Shown piece by piece: positions 23,528-34,846 of a stretch of DNA of 64,000 nucleotides. Each line of letters opens with the position of its first letter. Position 1 is the stretch's first letter. The notes below the pieces were generated by a model. The model was not told where the DNA came from and made no database searches. It was given only the letters and a program-made list of their open reading frames with translations. A program made the position numbers and the translations under genes. This stretch comes from Mytilinidion resinicola (lineage: Eukaryota > Ascomycota > Dothideomycetes > Mytilinidiales > Mytilinidiaceae): contig NW_022985454.1 of NCBI RefSeq assembly GCF_010093595.1, positions 219,858-283,857 on the forward strand, given 5' to 3'.

Positions 23528-25084
23528 TTAGTAGAACATCATCTTGACCTTCTTCCCTGATTGCTGCCTGTCTGCAAGGCGCCACAAGTCATTGACCCTC
23601 TCAACACTAACACCATTACCTCTCAACTCAGTCTCTCCCTCAACCATCACACAGGAGAATACCACGCTCCATCCATTGACGCCAGCAGCATAGAAGGCGG
23701 CAGCAGCCGCTGCTTCTCTTCGACCGCATCTTATCATCTTGTAAATATTCTTTCCATTCCCAGAAAGGCTGTCCTTGCCAGAATAGTACTCATTCGCCTG
23801 GAAAGTCGAGAGGATGAGGGTGTATACTAAGGAGGTCTTCTCGAGAGCCTCACACTTCTCATCAGTACACTGGTGACAAGCTCCAGCAAAATCTCCGTCC
23901 GTCGAGTGGCCGGCCATGCAGTCGAAGACATCATCATCGGTGGGAGTGTTCAAGGCTGAGGATGCCCATATCTGAGGAACATCAAGAGACAACGGCCGAG
24001 GGTTGTCGAGAGGCTTCAGCTCATCTGGGGGGCATCCAACAGCATCAAGAGCAGTCATCCGGTCCAGCTTAACTGGTTCTGGTCTCTCATACCATTGCTC
24101 TGGCCCACCAAACTTAAGAAGCCACATAAAGTCCGCCAGGTCGGCCGGAGATGCACCATGAGATGGAACATAGATATTGCGCTTGAATATAGGTATTCTC
24201 ACAATCCTATCGGCATCCGGATCCGTTTCCCCAGAGCATCGCGGGGGTATAAGATCGCTGTGGCTACTGACACGCTCGGCCATGTGCTTCGAGACTGGCG
24301 AACTGGCTGATCGGTAAGAATCGATGCTGGAACTTCGGCTAAAGGTGCGTCCCCTGCCCTGGTTCATGATGACCATTCCTGGAGGTGGGGGTGGGGGCGG
24401 GGGTGGTACGTTGAAATCGATATGTTGTTTCTTTGACTTGTTTGGGAAGTATGGCATATCCGATGATCCTGTTTGCATCTGCCATGGAAGCGGTTGTTGT
24501 GATATAGGGGGTGGAGGAGGCGGCGGCGGCGGCGGCGGCGGCATCAAAAAGTAAGAAGATGGTGGTGGAGGTGGTGGTGGTGGAGGAGGAGGAGGAGGAG
24601 GTGGTGGTGGTGGTGGAGGCGGTGGAGGCGGAGGTGGAGGTGGAGGAGCTACCGAGACTGTTCGTTTGCAACCGCAGTCGTTTAAAGGAGAACTAACGAT
24701 CTCTAAGGGAGGCGGAGGTGATGATGCTGGAGGTAATGGTGGTGGAATGTAGGGTATTCCAGTGATCGGTTTCGTAAGGTATCTCGAAGGACGAGCTATA
24801 AGGGTGTTGCAGGATGGACATTTTGGAGTCGACTTAATTGAGGACCTCGTTGTCTCCAGAGGCTCAGCTGGCGGCTGATTATGAAGCTTCTGCTGGGTTG
24901 ATGATGTTGGAGAAGCTGCGGGAGTCGGTGGAGACGGTTTCAGGCTGACAACCTCATTTGTAGGTGGGCGTTTCCCATGATCTACTTCAGCCGGAGTGCC
25001 TGCTGGTTCCTCCATCTGCAGCTTTTCGAGACGCGAGAGAAAGCAAGACTCGACCACAACCAGTTCTTCAGAGTCTGATGACAT
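23528..25084 (-). CDS. poly-proline hypothetical protein with CxxC motifs
   Basis: Single exon, 518 aa. An acidic start (MSSDSEELVVVES) is followed by a Pro/Ser/Thr-rich stretch, a CPSC pair at 89-92 and CGC at 137-139, then an uninterrupted proline run from about 147 of roughly 30 residues, a second of about 12 and a third of about 9. The runs are encoded by CCx repeats at 24385-24650. The C-terminal 260 residues are of normal composition: NIYVPSHGASPADLADFMWL, a second cysteine group (CMAGH, CHQC, EKCEALEK) and a compact end with NIYKMIRCGRREAAAAAA. I recognise no family. Poly-proline runs suggest profilin/SH3/WW binding, but that is inference. The clean 1.5-kb frame and non-repetitive flanking domains argue that it is real. 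Confidence 0.7.
   Translation of the reverse strand: MSSDSEELVVVESCFLSRLEKLQMEEPAGTPAEVDHGKRPPTNEVVSLKPSPPTPAASPTSSTQQKLHNQPPAEPLETTRSSIKSTPKCPSCNTLIARPSRYLTKPITGIPYIPPPLPPASSPPPPLEIVSSPLNDCGCKRTVSVAPPPPPPPPPPPPPPPPPPPPPPPPPPPPPSSYFLMPPPPPPPPPPPPISQQPLPWQMQTGSSDMPYFPNKSKKQHIDFNVPPPPPPPPPGMVIMNQGRGRTFSRSSSIDSYRSASSPVSKHMAERVSSHSDLIPPRCSGETDPDADRIVRIPIFKRNIYVPSHGASPADLADFMWLLKFGGPEQWYERPEPVKLDRMTALDAVGCPPDELKPLDNPRPLSLDVPQIWASSALNTPTDDDVFDCMAGHSTDGDFAGACHQCTDEKCEALEKTSLVYTLILSTFQANEYYSGKDSLSGNGKNIYKMIRCGRREAAAAAAFYAAGVNGWSVVFSCVMVEGETELRGNGVSVERVNDLWRLADRQQSGKKVKMMFY
24385..24650. repeat. trinucleotide-rich low-complexity tract
   Basis: Tracts of GGn/GGC triplets (plus strand) encoding the proline runs of the minus-strand gene. 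GGCGGC repeats at about 24520-24541 are nearly pure, while the rest is GGT/GGA mixed. Slippage-prone; it generates long open frames on all other frames. Confidence 0.85.
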
Positions 25085-27641
25085 GGTTGCGTAAGTTGGA
25101 GTAATATAGGTCTTAAAGACACAAATGCTTAGGGAAAAGGGGGATGAGGTCGCCTGCTGATTCCGGCTTCTCGGAGCGACACGACAAGAAGCTTATAAGC
25201 AACGCGTCGGATTGAGATAGAATGAACCCACGGCCAATCGTGTCACATGAGGCGTACTAGTTCATTGCCAGCCTATTACCAAAGCCGGAGATAATTGTAC
25301 AATTGTGAAAACGAGGCAACCGCCAATTTCGTCAGCTAAGACGTTGCCAGGTGTTGAGACGTGAGGCTACGGCGGCAAATTGGCGTGAGGGGTGCATGGT
25401 GTGAATGCGTTGGCATCCGAAAGGCTGGCCAGGCTTACCTAAAGGGACTAAAGAGGATGAGTACCAAGGCGGTCACAGGCATCTACACCGGATACTCCAT
25501 GTAGAAACACAGAGCAGAGCTGAGTCGGACAAGATTCAGCTTGTGTTCCAACAGGAATGAACCTGGCGCACAAAGAGGACTTGAGGAAGCGCCTCCTCAT
25601 TTGATGCCTTGAACAGCCATTCGGAGCAGCTAGGTAGTTGAAAGGAGGCGTGAAGACCTGACCAATTCCATTGGACAAAGACGCCGATGGCGACGAGGTT
25701 GAGACCACTGGCGGTAACGATTGGTGCTGTCTGATTGGAAGGGCGTGTTGCTTGCATGTCGAGCAACTAGTCCAGAACAAGTGCAGAGACGATCCATGCG
25801 AGTATGTTTCAATGAAGGAACCAGTGCTAAGAAGAGATGCGCGCCTAAGGGAAGCCATCATTAGTGATCGGTATGCCACATTGCTGACAGCCTCACCTAG
25901 ACATGTTTCACAAGCTCGACAGCGTCGTGTGAGCCTCACCATGACCCGTACGGCTGGAAGGGAGCAAGTGACTCAACTTCAGTACCTGATACGTGTTGGC
26001 ATGGTATGAAGAGCATTGACTTCAAGGCTCTAGTCATAGGAGCTTTCGAAGCAAAACTCGGACTGTTAGATGTATCTGTAGCGTTTGGAACTGAAGAGGT
26101 GAATCTCTGAAATCTGTGCTGAGTTCGATAAGCTGCCGTCCATAGAGGAATCCCGGTCCGATAGCAACATGGATGATACGGTGCCCTTAGCTTGGCAAGG
26201 ATGCATGCAAGCGGCGGGTTGAGGGCCTCGGAAGGTTAGTGGATTCCAAGGTATCTAACAGGGTGTTGCACAGGAAGAAGATCACCGGAAGTTCTAAAGG
26301 TGTCTATGTAGCAAGGCGTTTGGAATGGCTATCTCGTTGGTGAGGCGTGGATTATTTGCAATTGATCTGCTCGCCCAGCTGCCCGCCTTGAACGCCTAAA
26401 CTCGCATCTAGTGTGTTTCTTGACTGCGATTGAAGCTCAAGAAACAATGCTGCCGACACCGGATGCATAGGTATGCACTTAACGTAGGACAAAAAAGCTC
26501 AAGCCCCAATAGCGGTGACCGGAAGCCAGACCGGAATCAATCTTAGATCAGTTCCACGCGTTCATGTCTTTTGAAATCTGTTTGAAGGAGCGGTGAGGCT
26601 CGAGTATGATTGCCGACCATTTTGCCCTGCAGTGTGCTAAGGTGGGAAGGCTTGCACTACACGGCAACAGCCGACCTGGGAACCAATGAGGAATTTGGCA
26701 TGACTCGAAAATGCCTGCAATATTTCTTTCCTTTCATTGGCGTACGGTGAGATATTCAAGGGTGAAAGTAAGTGAGAAAAGGGGGATACCTTTGTTGAAG
26801 GCCGATATCATTGGCAGAAAGCTGGTCGATCACGCTTTCTCGGTTGTTGTAGCGCGTATTTCTAAGGCTGCAAGGCTGAAATCGCCTCATTTTTGATCCC
26901 GAAACTACATATGATAACGAAGATCAACAAGGCAGACTTCCCACAAGTGAAGTGACGGCAGAGCAATTGCAGCTGAGAACTGGAAACGATTTTCTGGTGG
27001 TGGCGAAGTTATCGCCGCTCGGCTAGCTGCAGGACGAGGTGCATGCCTACCACTGGAGACCTCAATGCGGTGAATCGGTCGAAAGCCTCACTATGAATTG
27101 ACGCATCAGAAAGAAACAGGGAAGAATGTAGCTGGAAGACCGAATTTCAGCAGAGAATAAGGAGAAGTTTGACTGAAAAGAAAGATAGCGCCCCCTTGGT
27201 CATTCCGTGAGCTGAGAAACAGTCAGGAAACTCGATGCAAGGCTTCGAGAAATTGAACTTACAATATGGAAGAGCTGTTTTGGAATTATTCAATATTTCT
27301 TGAGATGGTGAGGAAATGGGTTGCAAGTGATGAAAAATGGTCATAGGAAAGGGAGTGTGAAGTGCCATATATACCCGTGTTTTGGCAGGCATCCAAAATG
27401 CCAGCTCACTATATTGATCAGCAATGGCAAGGCAGATTGATATCCGTGGAAGTGGTCTGATGAAGGAACGTTACCGGGTGATGTTCTAGATGTAGTGGGT
27501 ATGTGGTAGGGCAGGAGCATCTCGTCGCACGTGACAGCGCTAGGCCAATTAAGATCCATCAACCCTGGCGTCATGGCTTGAGCTCCACCAAAAAGCTACC
27601 ACCTCCATCAACGACATCAGGACCTGTCAACCTTCACAACC
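25085..27641. other. 2.6-kb region without a recognisable gene
   Basis: Longest open frames (25448-25942 minus, 25671-26009 plus) look like chance overlaps without ATG context, domain or introns. No repeat or tRNA seen. It holds the promoter of the poly-proline gene and of VMA9. Confidence 0.4.
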
Positions 27642-28412
27642 ATGGCGAACGGGTATGTCCCCCGACTTGTCCGTATCCTCGGCTTCCAGGAGTCTCGCTA
27701 ACAACGCTCATCTTGTAGCTGGAGTCTACTTATCGGCTTCATCGTCGTCGTCATCTTCTGCGCCGTGTCGTGGTTTGTCGCGCCAAAGGGCGAAACTCAG
27801 ACGTGAGTCCGTTCTATTCCTCATATGAGCCCCGGAATACCGCGTCACTCGCGTGTTCGCCTTGTCCTCCGTCTGTCCATCCGCCAGCATCGATAGCCGC
27901 TCCGTTCGAGTTTCGTCTTTGCTTCTTCCGGTCTAGACAGCCTCAGTCGTCCGGGTCATGAAAATGATTCCACGGTGTATTCCGGGTAGAAATATTTGAG
28001 GGGAGAGACTTCAGTACAAAACTACCTGAGAAGGCCGGGCACTGTCGGACACGGATGGAGCAATGAATAAATGTAACGGCGGAGAAGGACCACCAGGCAG
28101 ACTGCGTAGCAAGGCGGACACCGATATATGAATGGCATGCTAACTGGGAAACAGTGTATGGCGATCAACTCTTGTACTCTCCGCAGTGGCAATGTTTCTC
28201 ATGTGGGGTACGTGTTCCGCCCTTTTGCCCTCTTACGACATGCTTGCATGTCTACACATTTGCGCATCTCTACATCCAACTACTTCTCCTCCCAGCCGAT
28301 TTTGACCTGAACACCGCTAACTCCCATCTCAGCTATCACCTTCCTCGCCCAATGGCACCCTCTCATCGCACCCCGCCGACTCGACCTCCGACCACACGAG
28401 GGATCACATTAA
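27642..28412 (+). CDS. VMA9: V-type proton ATPase subunit e
   Basis: Four exons: 27642-27652, 27719-27802, 28155-28207, 28333-28412; 75 aa. The first coding exon is only 11 nt (MAN plus two bases). Joined, the protein reads MANGWSLLIGFIVVVIFCAV, then SWFVAPKGETQTVWRSTLVL, and ends in AQWHPLIAPRRLDLRPHEGS. The two TM helices, the PKGE loop, the TVWRS motif and the HPLIAPRR ending are diagnostic of Vma9. It is part of the membrane Vo sector. Intron 2 is 352 nt, long here; its branch is GCTAAC just before the acceptor. Because exons are so small, no single open frame reveals the gene. Confidence 0.95.
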
Positions 28413-29925
28413 AACCACCACCATCTCATTCAGTGTTTCGGAGGGAGATTGAGGACTTGTTGGACAAGGAGACAAGCAATGCGTGCAGTATATGTTTCAT
28501 ACTTCATTGGGATACTTTTGGCTGCGGACGCTGGGAAGGCGTCAATGTGTATCATAGCTAGCAATAGCAACGGGATACCTCTCGGGATCACATGACTGAA
28601 CCATATGCTTCTGGGTCGATGGTTGCTATAGCGTGTTTCGGCTGTCCTGCACATATCTGTGATTACGCTGAGGGCATGCGGAGCGCACGTCACTTCCACG
28701 GATGATCTAGTCATGCGGTTAGATTCGTTACTTCTTCCAACAAAAAGGACCAATTCGTACCCGGAGCGCCTCACAACCTGTCCTAAGCTATGCACTGTTT
28801 AGAACACACTCTCGTCGAATCTAGGGTCCTTGAGTTACGAACACTTTGTAACTACGCGGAGGGGTACACGACGTCCACGCCGCGTCTACCAACAAAATCA
28901 TCATACGGTTGAATCTGTAAGATCTACCATATAAACTGGCTAGCACGTCACGAAAGTGCTTCACAAGACATCGCATACTTTTCGCTTGTACCAGGCAAAT
29001 CTAGTCTCCCACACCGGAGCCGTCTCCCCGTGCCAGAACAAAAACACCGCTCCTCACATCACCAATCCATATATTTTGAAAAATTTCAACCTCCCTCGTA
29101 CTAACCAGCAGGAACCTTGCCCTAGTGGCGTCAGCCCCGTATCTCCAACATGCTAACCTTAGGTCTTGTCTTTCTTTTTTATATTCGTTCGTTGTCTAGG
29201 TCCGCCCAAGCGGTTAGATACGTGAAACCTTCTCCCAAAAATAGCCAATACGTAGAGGAAGTCTTCTCCTCTTCTACACCTCCAGTCCAGAGTTCAGCAT
29301 CTCTAACCTCTGAATTTCCAACTACGTTCCCCTCTCATCATACCAACACAACTATTCTACGGCCAATTCCGTAACTTCTTGCAACAACAGCGGCGAATGT
29401 GTGGACAGAGTGCTTCCTCTCTTCCCTGTCGCTTTCGCGTGATTGTCCTTACTGAACCTTGAGATTAGGGAGCCATATAGGCTAAGCTTTTGACGGGCCA
29501 GAGAGGGGAGCTTGTGAAGCCACTGCGTTCATAGGAAAGCTGTTGCTGTTCGATCTGTGACTTCTTGTAACGAGAATAATGATATTGGGGAAGGAGTACT
29601 TTACGAGATGGTTGTTGTTTCTTGCTAGGGCTTATAGTGATGTGGTTGTTCCTGGGTGACTGTGAACTATGCAGAGGCTGTACCGTGTGAACGCTGCGTC
29701 CGCAAGGCGATAACGCCGTTGGATCTGTTGGTTTTCCGACCGAAATGGCTTCGGGGGGCTATAGCGCAAGACTCTGAATGACTAAGAGGGATTGAAGAGA
29801 GGGAAGGGTGGTTACGGATGCTGCAATATCCCTTCATCACCCATAAACACCACTCACAAATCCTGTAGCTTCAAGACGATCTCAATGATATCTTTACCTA
29901 CAAAAACCCAACTCTACAGCCAATC
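28413..29925. other. intergenic region between convergent VMA9 and ARV1
   Basis: About 1.5 kb with short frames only; nothing recognisable. Confidence 0.45.
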
Positions 29926-30960
29926 TCACCTCAACCACCCCGTCCATCCCTCGCCCACAACCTCCCACCCCTCCCAACCCCATCCGCCTAATCCCACCGC
30001 CTTCAACACCCCGCCGGCCACCAACCCCCTACACCCCGCCCCGACCCCGACCAACACCGCCGCCCTCACATACCCACAATCCATCAGAATCTCCAACGCC
30101 GCAACATTATTCACAATCACCGCCCAACTGACCGCGCTCGCCGAGCTCGGCAAGTCATACTCCCAGATAATCAGCAGAATCGGGAACAGCTTCGTGCAGC
30201 TGGACACCAGCAGCGCCGTGCTCAGCGGCGTCGGGTGCGGGTAGTACGGGAACAGCGGCACCGTCGGCGTGAGCGCTGCTACGACTTCGCGAACGCGCGC
30301 GGGGAGCGGGATGGTGGGGAGGTGGAGGTTGAGGGCGGGGAGGCGCGGCGGGTGCGCGCAGAGCAGGCGGATGGGGAGGTGGAAGGCGGCGGTGGAGAGG
30401 GCGACGAGGAAGAGGAAGAAGAGGTATTGCAGCACGAGGGGCTGCGTGCTGAGCAGGGTTGCGTTGGTGGGCGCAGTGGTGGGTAGAGCCGCGGGGGAGG
30501 TGGTGTTGCGGGCGGTTGTGGAGGAGAGCGGTGGGGAGAGCTTTTCGATGCGCGCCCAGGTGAGGTAGACGTCGAAGAGGAGGAGGAGGATTCCTAGGCG
30601 GATTATAGAGCGCTGAGGGTTGTTAGAAAGAGTTATGGAGGAGCGATGGTGGGAGCGGTACGTCGAAGCGGTCGTCGTCGCGGCCGAGGCGATTGAAGAG
30701 GAGGTGTCTGTAGACCTGTAATATGGATCTGATTAGTGGTTAACGCGTAATTGTGGGGGGCTCTGCCGTACCTGAGGCTTGATCAAGACGAGGTCAATGA
30801 ATAACACGACAAAATCGTGCTCTACATATTTGTCGGCGAAGCGTTTGCAGCGCGGGCATTGCGTTAGCCGCACCCCCTTGCCCAGAGAGCGATCATCGGC
30901 TTTGCTGTAGGTCGTGTAGAGGGTCTTGACTGGATAGCGACATTCTATGCAGATTGGCAT
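29926..30960 (-). CDS. ARV1: ARV1 sterol/lipid homeostasis protein
   Basis: Three exons: 30960-30772, 30715-30662, 30612-29926; 309 aa, introns 56 and 49 nt. The N-terminal ARV1 homology domain is clear: MPICIECRYPVKTLYTTYS with C4 and C7, QCPRCKRFADKYVEHD with C35 and C38, then FIDLVLIKPQVYRHLLFNRL. Several TM helices follow (about 85-100, 130-155, 205-225). Arv1 is an ER membrane protein needed for sterol distribution and GPI-anchor synthesis. In-frame ATGs upstream (to 31095) are open, but the zinc motif begins at MPICIEC in all members I know. Two V-ATPase/lipid genes nearby (VMA9, NPC2) are unrelated in orientation. Confidence 0.95.
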
Positions 30961-31486
30961 TGAGGGTGGTCGGTGGTGCGTGTTTGAGTGTCGCCGAAGG
31001 TGACGCGGAGTTAGGACTATTGTTGCCAAGATATCTTTCATCACATGCAATGAACAGAGTAGGGGAAAGTTCATATGTGGAAGCAAATGGTTCAATTATT
31101 CGAGTTCATAATCTCATGGATTCTTGTCTTCGTTACACGTGGGTTGGGTTTTCTGTTACTTTCCAACCAAATGCCGTCCATACTCTATCCAATCTTGGCC
31201 AAGATATTCAACCCGCCACCCATCCAAGGAAAACATCTGTCCCAAAGAAACTCTCTCGAAGTCTTTGATTGAAATGAAAGTTACACTCCTAACTTCAAAA
31301 AGAAAGTGGCCACGTTTGAGAAATCCCAGAGCTCCTACCGAGAATAGCACTAGCTTCCGATTTACACGCATATTGGCATATGTCGAAACATAACCTCCCG
31401 AAGTCGTTCCTCAAGTCAAGGTAGCCATCATGGCAGCCACTACTTTCGGGTTTGGTCTCCTCGCTGTCCCAGATATCAACACCGTA
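30961..31486. other. intergenic region, nothing recognised
   Basis: Promoter of ARV1 and 3' flank of the DUF8035 gene, both on the minus strand. Confidence 0.45.
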
Positions 31487-33062
31487 CTATTTAGCAGATC
31501 GGACCAGAGCCAACCTACCCTTTCGATCCTTCTCGATCCGCACAACCTCTCGAACAGGTTCCCTCCTCTCAATAACCTCGTAGTCCACTAGACGGTCATT
31601 CTCGCGCTCATACTTGAGTAGACGACGCTCATCCTCTAATCTGCGGATCTCGGCCTTGATATCACGCTCGTCTCGGCGATCTCCAGGCACAAGAACTTGC
31701 AGAGGACCTCCAATGCGGTTAGATTCCTCAATGCGTTCTTCGTAGTGCTCATGCCGCGGTGGAGACGCGCTCCGAACAGATTGTGAGTAGTGCACGCTTT
31801 GTGGTGGGGGCGGAGCATAGCTTTGCGGTGGGGGTGGAGCATAATGAATGCTAGGTGGGGGAGGAGGAGCATAGATAGACTCGGGCGGTGGGGGTGGGGG
31901 TGGAGGCGGCTCAATAGCCTTGGTCTTTGTGTCTTCGTAGACGTATGTCGTCCGTTCTGTTTCGTCGATTAGTAGACATTGATACCTGGGCTGGTGGTCT
32001 TGACTCACCGTTCCCGCTGCCCTCTTCGTAAGTCTCGCTGACCTTGATAATCTCATCTATCTGATCCTTCTCCAGGGCTCGACGAATGATGATGAAGTCA
32101 TCCTGGTCCAGTGAGCAGTGCTCTTCAATATTCGATTTGCGGCTTACCTCTTCCTCAAAAGGATATCCCAAATCGACTATAACCTGCTTCTTGGCCAGTC
32201 TCTTGGGCATTCTAGTCTTGCCCTTGCGCCCAGGAGGCTCCCGTACGGGAGACACCTCCTCGAAGCTGGAAGATGAACTCCGGATGGACTGAGCCTTGCG
32301 GCTCTTACTCTTGCTGCGGCGAGTTGTGCTCTTTTCTCGCCGGACCTCGACTTCGCGATAGTCTTCCTCGGGTTCTTCGTCCTTGTAACGTACTTCCTCG
32401 TAGTCTTCCTCGTGGAAGCGGCTGCGGCTGCGGGGCGGCGATCGACGACGTGGTTCTCGGACAGGAAGAGGGATTGGAACGTTGACCGGAGGTCTCCATT
32501 CATCGCGTTCCTGGTCGCCGTATCGAGGATATGGACGGCGATCAAAGGTATCGAGGGACGATTGACGCCGGATGTACTGGGGTCGTGCAGGACGTCTGGC
32601 AGGCGGCTCGAAATCTCGCTCAATGATAGACTTGCGGCGATAGGGCGCTAGGGCACGATTCGCTATTTCAGCAGCAGCCGGTTCATCGAGGAAATCCGCT
32701 CGGCGGCGAGAGGGGCGCTCGAAGCGATCCTCTTCGAAGAACCGTTCTTTCTCGACAACGCGGGCTGGAGGCGCCCGACGCTCTCGTTCTCGACTATCAT
32801 TTATCTCAATGTCGAGACGGCTTCTACCTGGTCCACGGTCGTGTTCTTCGAAATGGAAGGACTCGCGGGGATCACGCTCGGATGGGGGGCCTCGTTCACG
32901 CTCGGGCGGGCCTCGTTCGCGCTCGGGGGGGCCTCGTCTGCCCATGCGCTCGAATCTCTCACGATCCCATCGCTCTGGGCCTCGACGAGGACCGCTATGA
33001 GGATCATCCTCGAAGAATCCGAGGTCTCCGGCGGAAGAACGATAGCCACCGGCGCGCGACAT
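31487..33062 (-). CDS. DUF8035 domain protein, Arg/Glu/Pro-rich
   Basis: Two exons: 33062-32009 and 31956-31487; 507 aa, intron 52 nt (GTGAGT, branch TACTAATC). The first 270 residues are highly charged (RERERR, PPERERGPP repeats, RSKSKSRK) and probably disordered. The conserved block is TRMPKRLAKKQVIVDLGYPF followed by DDFIIIRRALEKDQIDEIIKVSE. This is the DUF8035 signature of filamentous fungi. A proline-rich segment (PPPPPP...ESIYAPPPPP) and a C-terminal basic coiled coil (RRDERDIKAEIRRLEDERRLLKYE) follow. No function is established for the family; RS/RE-like composition hints at RNA or nuclear association, which is inference only. Confidence 0.85.
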
Positions 33063-34234
33063 TGTCGAGATGGTTCAGTGATGGGGCTTGCAGTGATGGG
33101 GTTGTCTATCGCAGAGTGAGCAGGCGGCTGGAAGGCGGGGTACGTGTCAAGAGTGACGAGCGGAAAAAGAGTTGCGAAGAGGAATGCGTTGCGAGCGGCA
33201 AGAAGAGAGGAATATATGTGGGATGACCAGGGGTGAGTAAGCTGTCAGTGCAGATGGCAGGCCGAGGGAGTGTGGAGAGGATGATATCCAAGTTATGGAG
33301 TTGCGGATGGACGGCGTCATCGGCGGCCGCTTAGACAACCTTCCAGGGGCTGCAGATATTGATGCCAAGCGGGGGTCCACGACACCGTTGACACAGTGGA
33401 AAACGAAAGGAGGATTCGGCCCGTACCTTTGATGCCTCAGGGCAGAGTTGACAGCGAAGCACGCCCGATTTGCGACTTTGGGCTGCTCAGGTGTCGTTGG
33501 GAGAATGGGAAACAGGAGAATCGTCTGATGCCCTTCCAGCGCACTGCTCAACAGAAGTCCTCGTGCTTGGGTCGTGTTTGAGAGCTGGAAAGGGAGTGGG
33601 TGAGTGGTCGCTCGCGGATAGGATAACCTCGTCGCACCCTTCATGGCCGGTGTGGGTTCACGAAGTATGACGCAGGTGGCGTATTCCAAGCTTGAAAGCC
33701 CTGGGATAATGGTCGCAGACAGCTGGAATTCCGGTTGTGCCATAGAAACTGAATCTTCGAGTTACGGAAGCTATCATGCTAAGAATGCTCAGATTCATAC
33801 AAAGTATCAATATCATCTCAGTCTTATAGCATGGTAGCAGCACTAATCAGCTGGTCCTTTTCACACTAGAACCATTACCGATATGGGAGCACTATATCAA
33901 TATACCAATGCTCTATTTGGCAAACTATATTATACATTGCCTTTCTATTCTATAAATTCAAAACTCTTATTGCGACCATCTTCGAGGACGGTTTTCTGTT
34001 CGTAGGGCGCTCAAGAGCTATCGGCTCTCATAGAAATGAGCTAGGCTGCTCGATGCCTGAGTCGTTCCTTAATATAATAATGTTAATGTACACCGCTCAC
34101 TCTTAACTTGTGGGAGGATCCATCATATAATACATTTACAAGTTACAGGGGACAGTACACGTATTATACACGCACACAGCCTTCCTAAGCACTCCATATA
34201 CCCAATATCCAATATACACACCTCTCCTATCAAC

Positions 34235-34275
<41 letters not shown>

Positions 34276-34279
34276 GCCC
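33063..34279. other. intergenic region with homopolymer
   Basis: About 1.2 kb; 33147-33743 minus is open for 198 codons, but its product is unlike a protein and it overlaps the probable 5' leader of the DUF8035 gene. AT-rich at 33840-34200. A poly-C tract occupies 34237-34273. Confidence 0.45.
34237..34273. repeat. homopolymer of 37 C
   Basis: Uninterrupted C run ending six bases before the complement of the AIM41 stop codon; on the AIM41 sense strand it is a G run just inside the 3' UTR. The exact length is unreliable in most sequencing chemistries. Confidence 0.95.
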
Positions 34280-34846
34280 TCACGTCTCCGCAACTTCCTT
34301 CACAACCCTCATAACCATCTCCCGATCCACGGGCTTTCCCTTCAGCTCTCCCAACACCCGCCCCGTCGCCTTGCCCACTTGTACACCCCCCTTCTCACTC
34401 TTCATCCCGTCCACCACCCCCTCAACAACCACCCTCACCTCCTCCTCAGACACCGCGCCACACCGTTCCGCAATCTCCCTCAACACCACAACCTCCCCCT
34501 GCTCTTTCTCCACTAGATCCTGCCGCCCCGCGTCTCCAAATTCCTTCGCTGCAGCACTACATTCTGAAATCCGCTTGCTTAGCAGCGTATACAGCGCCGC
34601 GTCGTTTGCGATTGGAGAGCTGGTCTTCGACGCGTTGGTGATGGAGGCGAGGAGCGAGCGGAGGACTGTTAAGCGTTGTGTGTCTTTCGCTTTCATGGCG
34701 GCGAGAAGGGCCGGGCGGAGGGTGGGGAGGATGGGGCCTGGGGAAGCGGAGCGGCGGGGGCGGGTAGTGCTGAAGAAGGCCGCGTTCGAGAGGGGATAGA
34801 GGAGGGGACGAGGACGGAAGAGGGGGCGGAGGGGAAGGGAGGACAT
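34280..34846 (-). CDS. AIM41: mitochondrial GatB/YqeY-domain protein
   Basis: Single exon, 188 aa. An Arg/Ser/Leu-rich N-terminus (PLFRPRPLLYPLSNAAFFST) looks like a mitochondrial targeting peptide. The YqeY domain follows: LLAAMKAKDTQRLTVLRSLL, YTLLSKRISECSAAAKEFGD, LVEKEQGEVVVLREIAERCG and the terminal MKSEKGG...VGKATGRVLGELKGKPVD. Order and length match AIM41. YqeY domains resemble the tRNA-binding tail of amidotransferase subunit GatB; Aim41 itself has no proven reaction. The stop is followed on its own strand by a 37-nt G run. Confidence 0.93.
   Translation of the reverse strand: MSSLPLRPLFRPRPLLYPLSNAAFFSTTRPRRSASPGPILPTLRPALLAAMKAKDTQRLTVLRSLLASITNASKTSSPIANDAALYTLLSKRISECSAAAKEFGDAGRQDLVEKEQGEVVVLREIAERCGAVSEEEVRVVVEGVVDGMKSEKGGVQVGKATGRVLGELKGKPVDREMVMRVVKEVAET

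Noticed and set aside
24324..24696. Poly-Gly, poly-Ser/Thr and poly-Glu/Ala frames
   Set aside because: They are other-frame readings of the proline-coding triplet tract in the 518-aa gene.
25448..25942. 164-codon minus-strand frame
   Set aside because: No domain; composition and lack of introns or context suggest chance.
33147..33743. 198-codon minus-strand frame upstream of the DUF8035 gene
   Set aside because: It has an ATG but no recognisable motif, and more likely lies in the promoter or leader of the DUF8035 gene.
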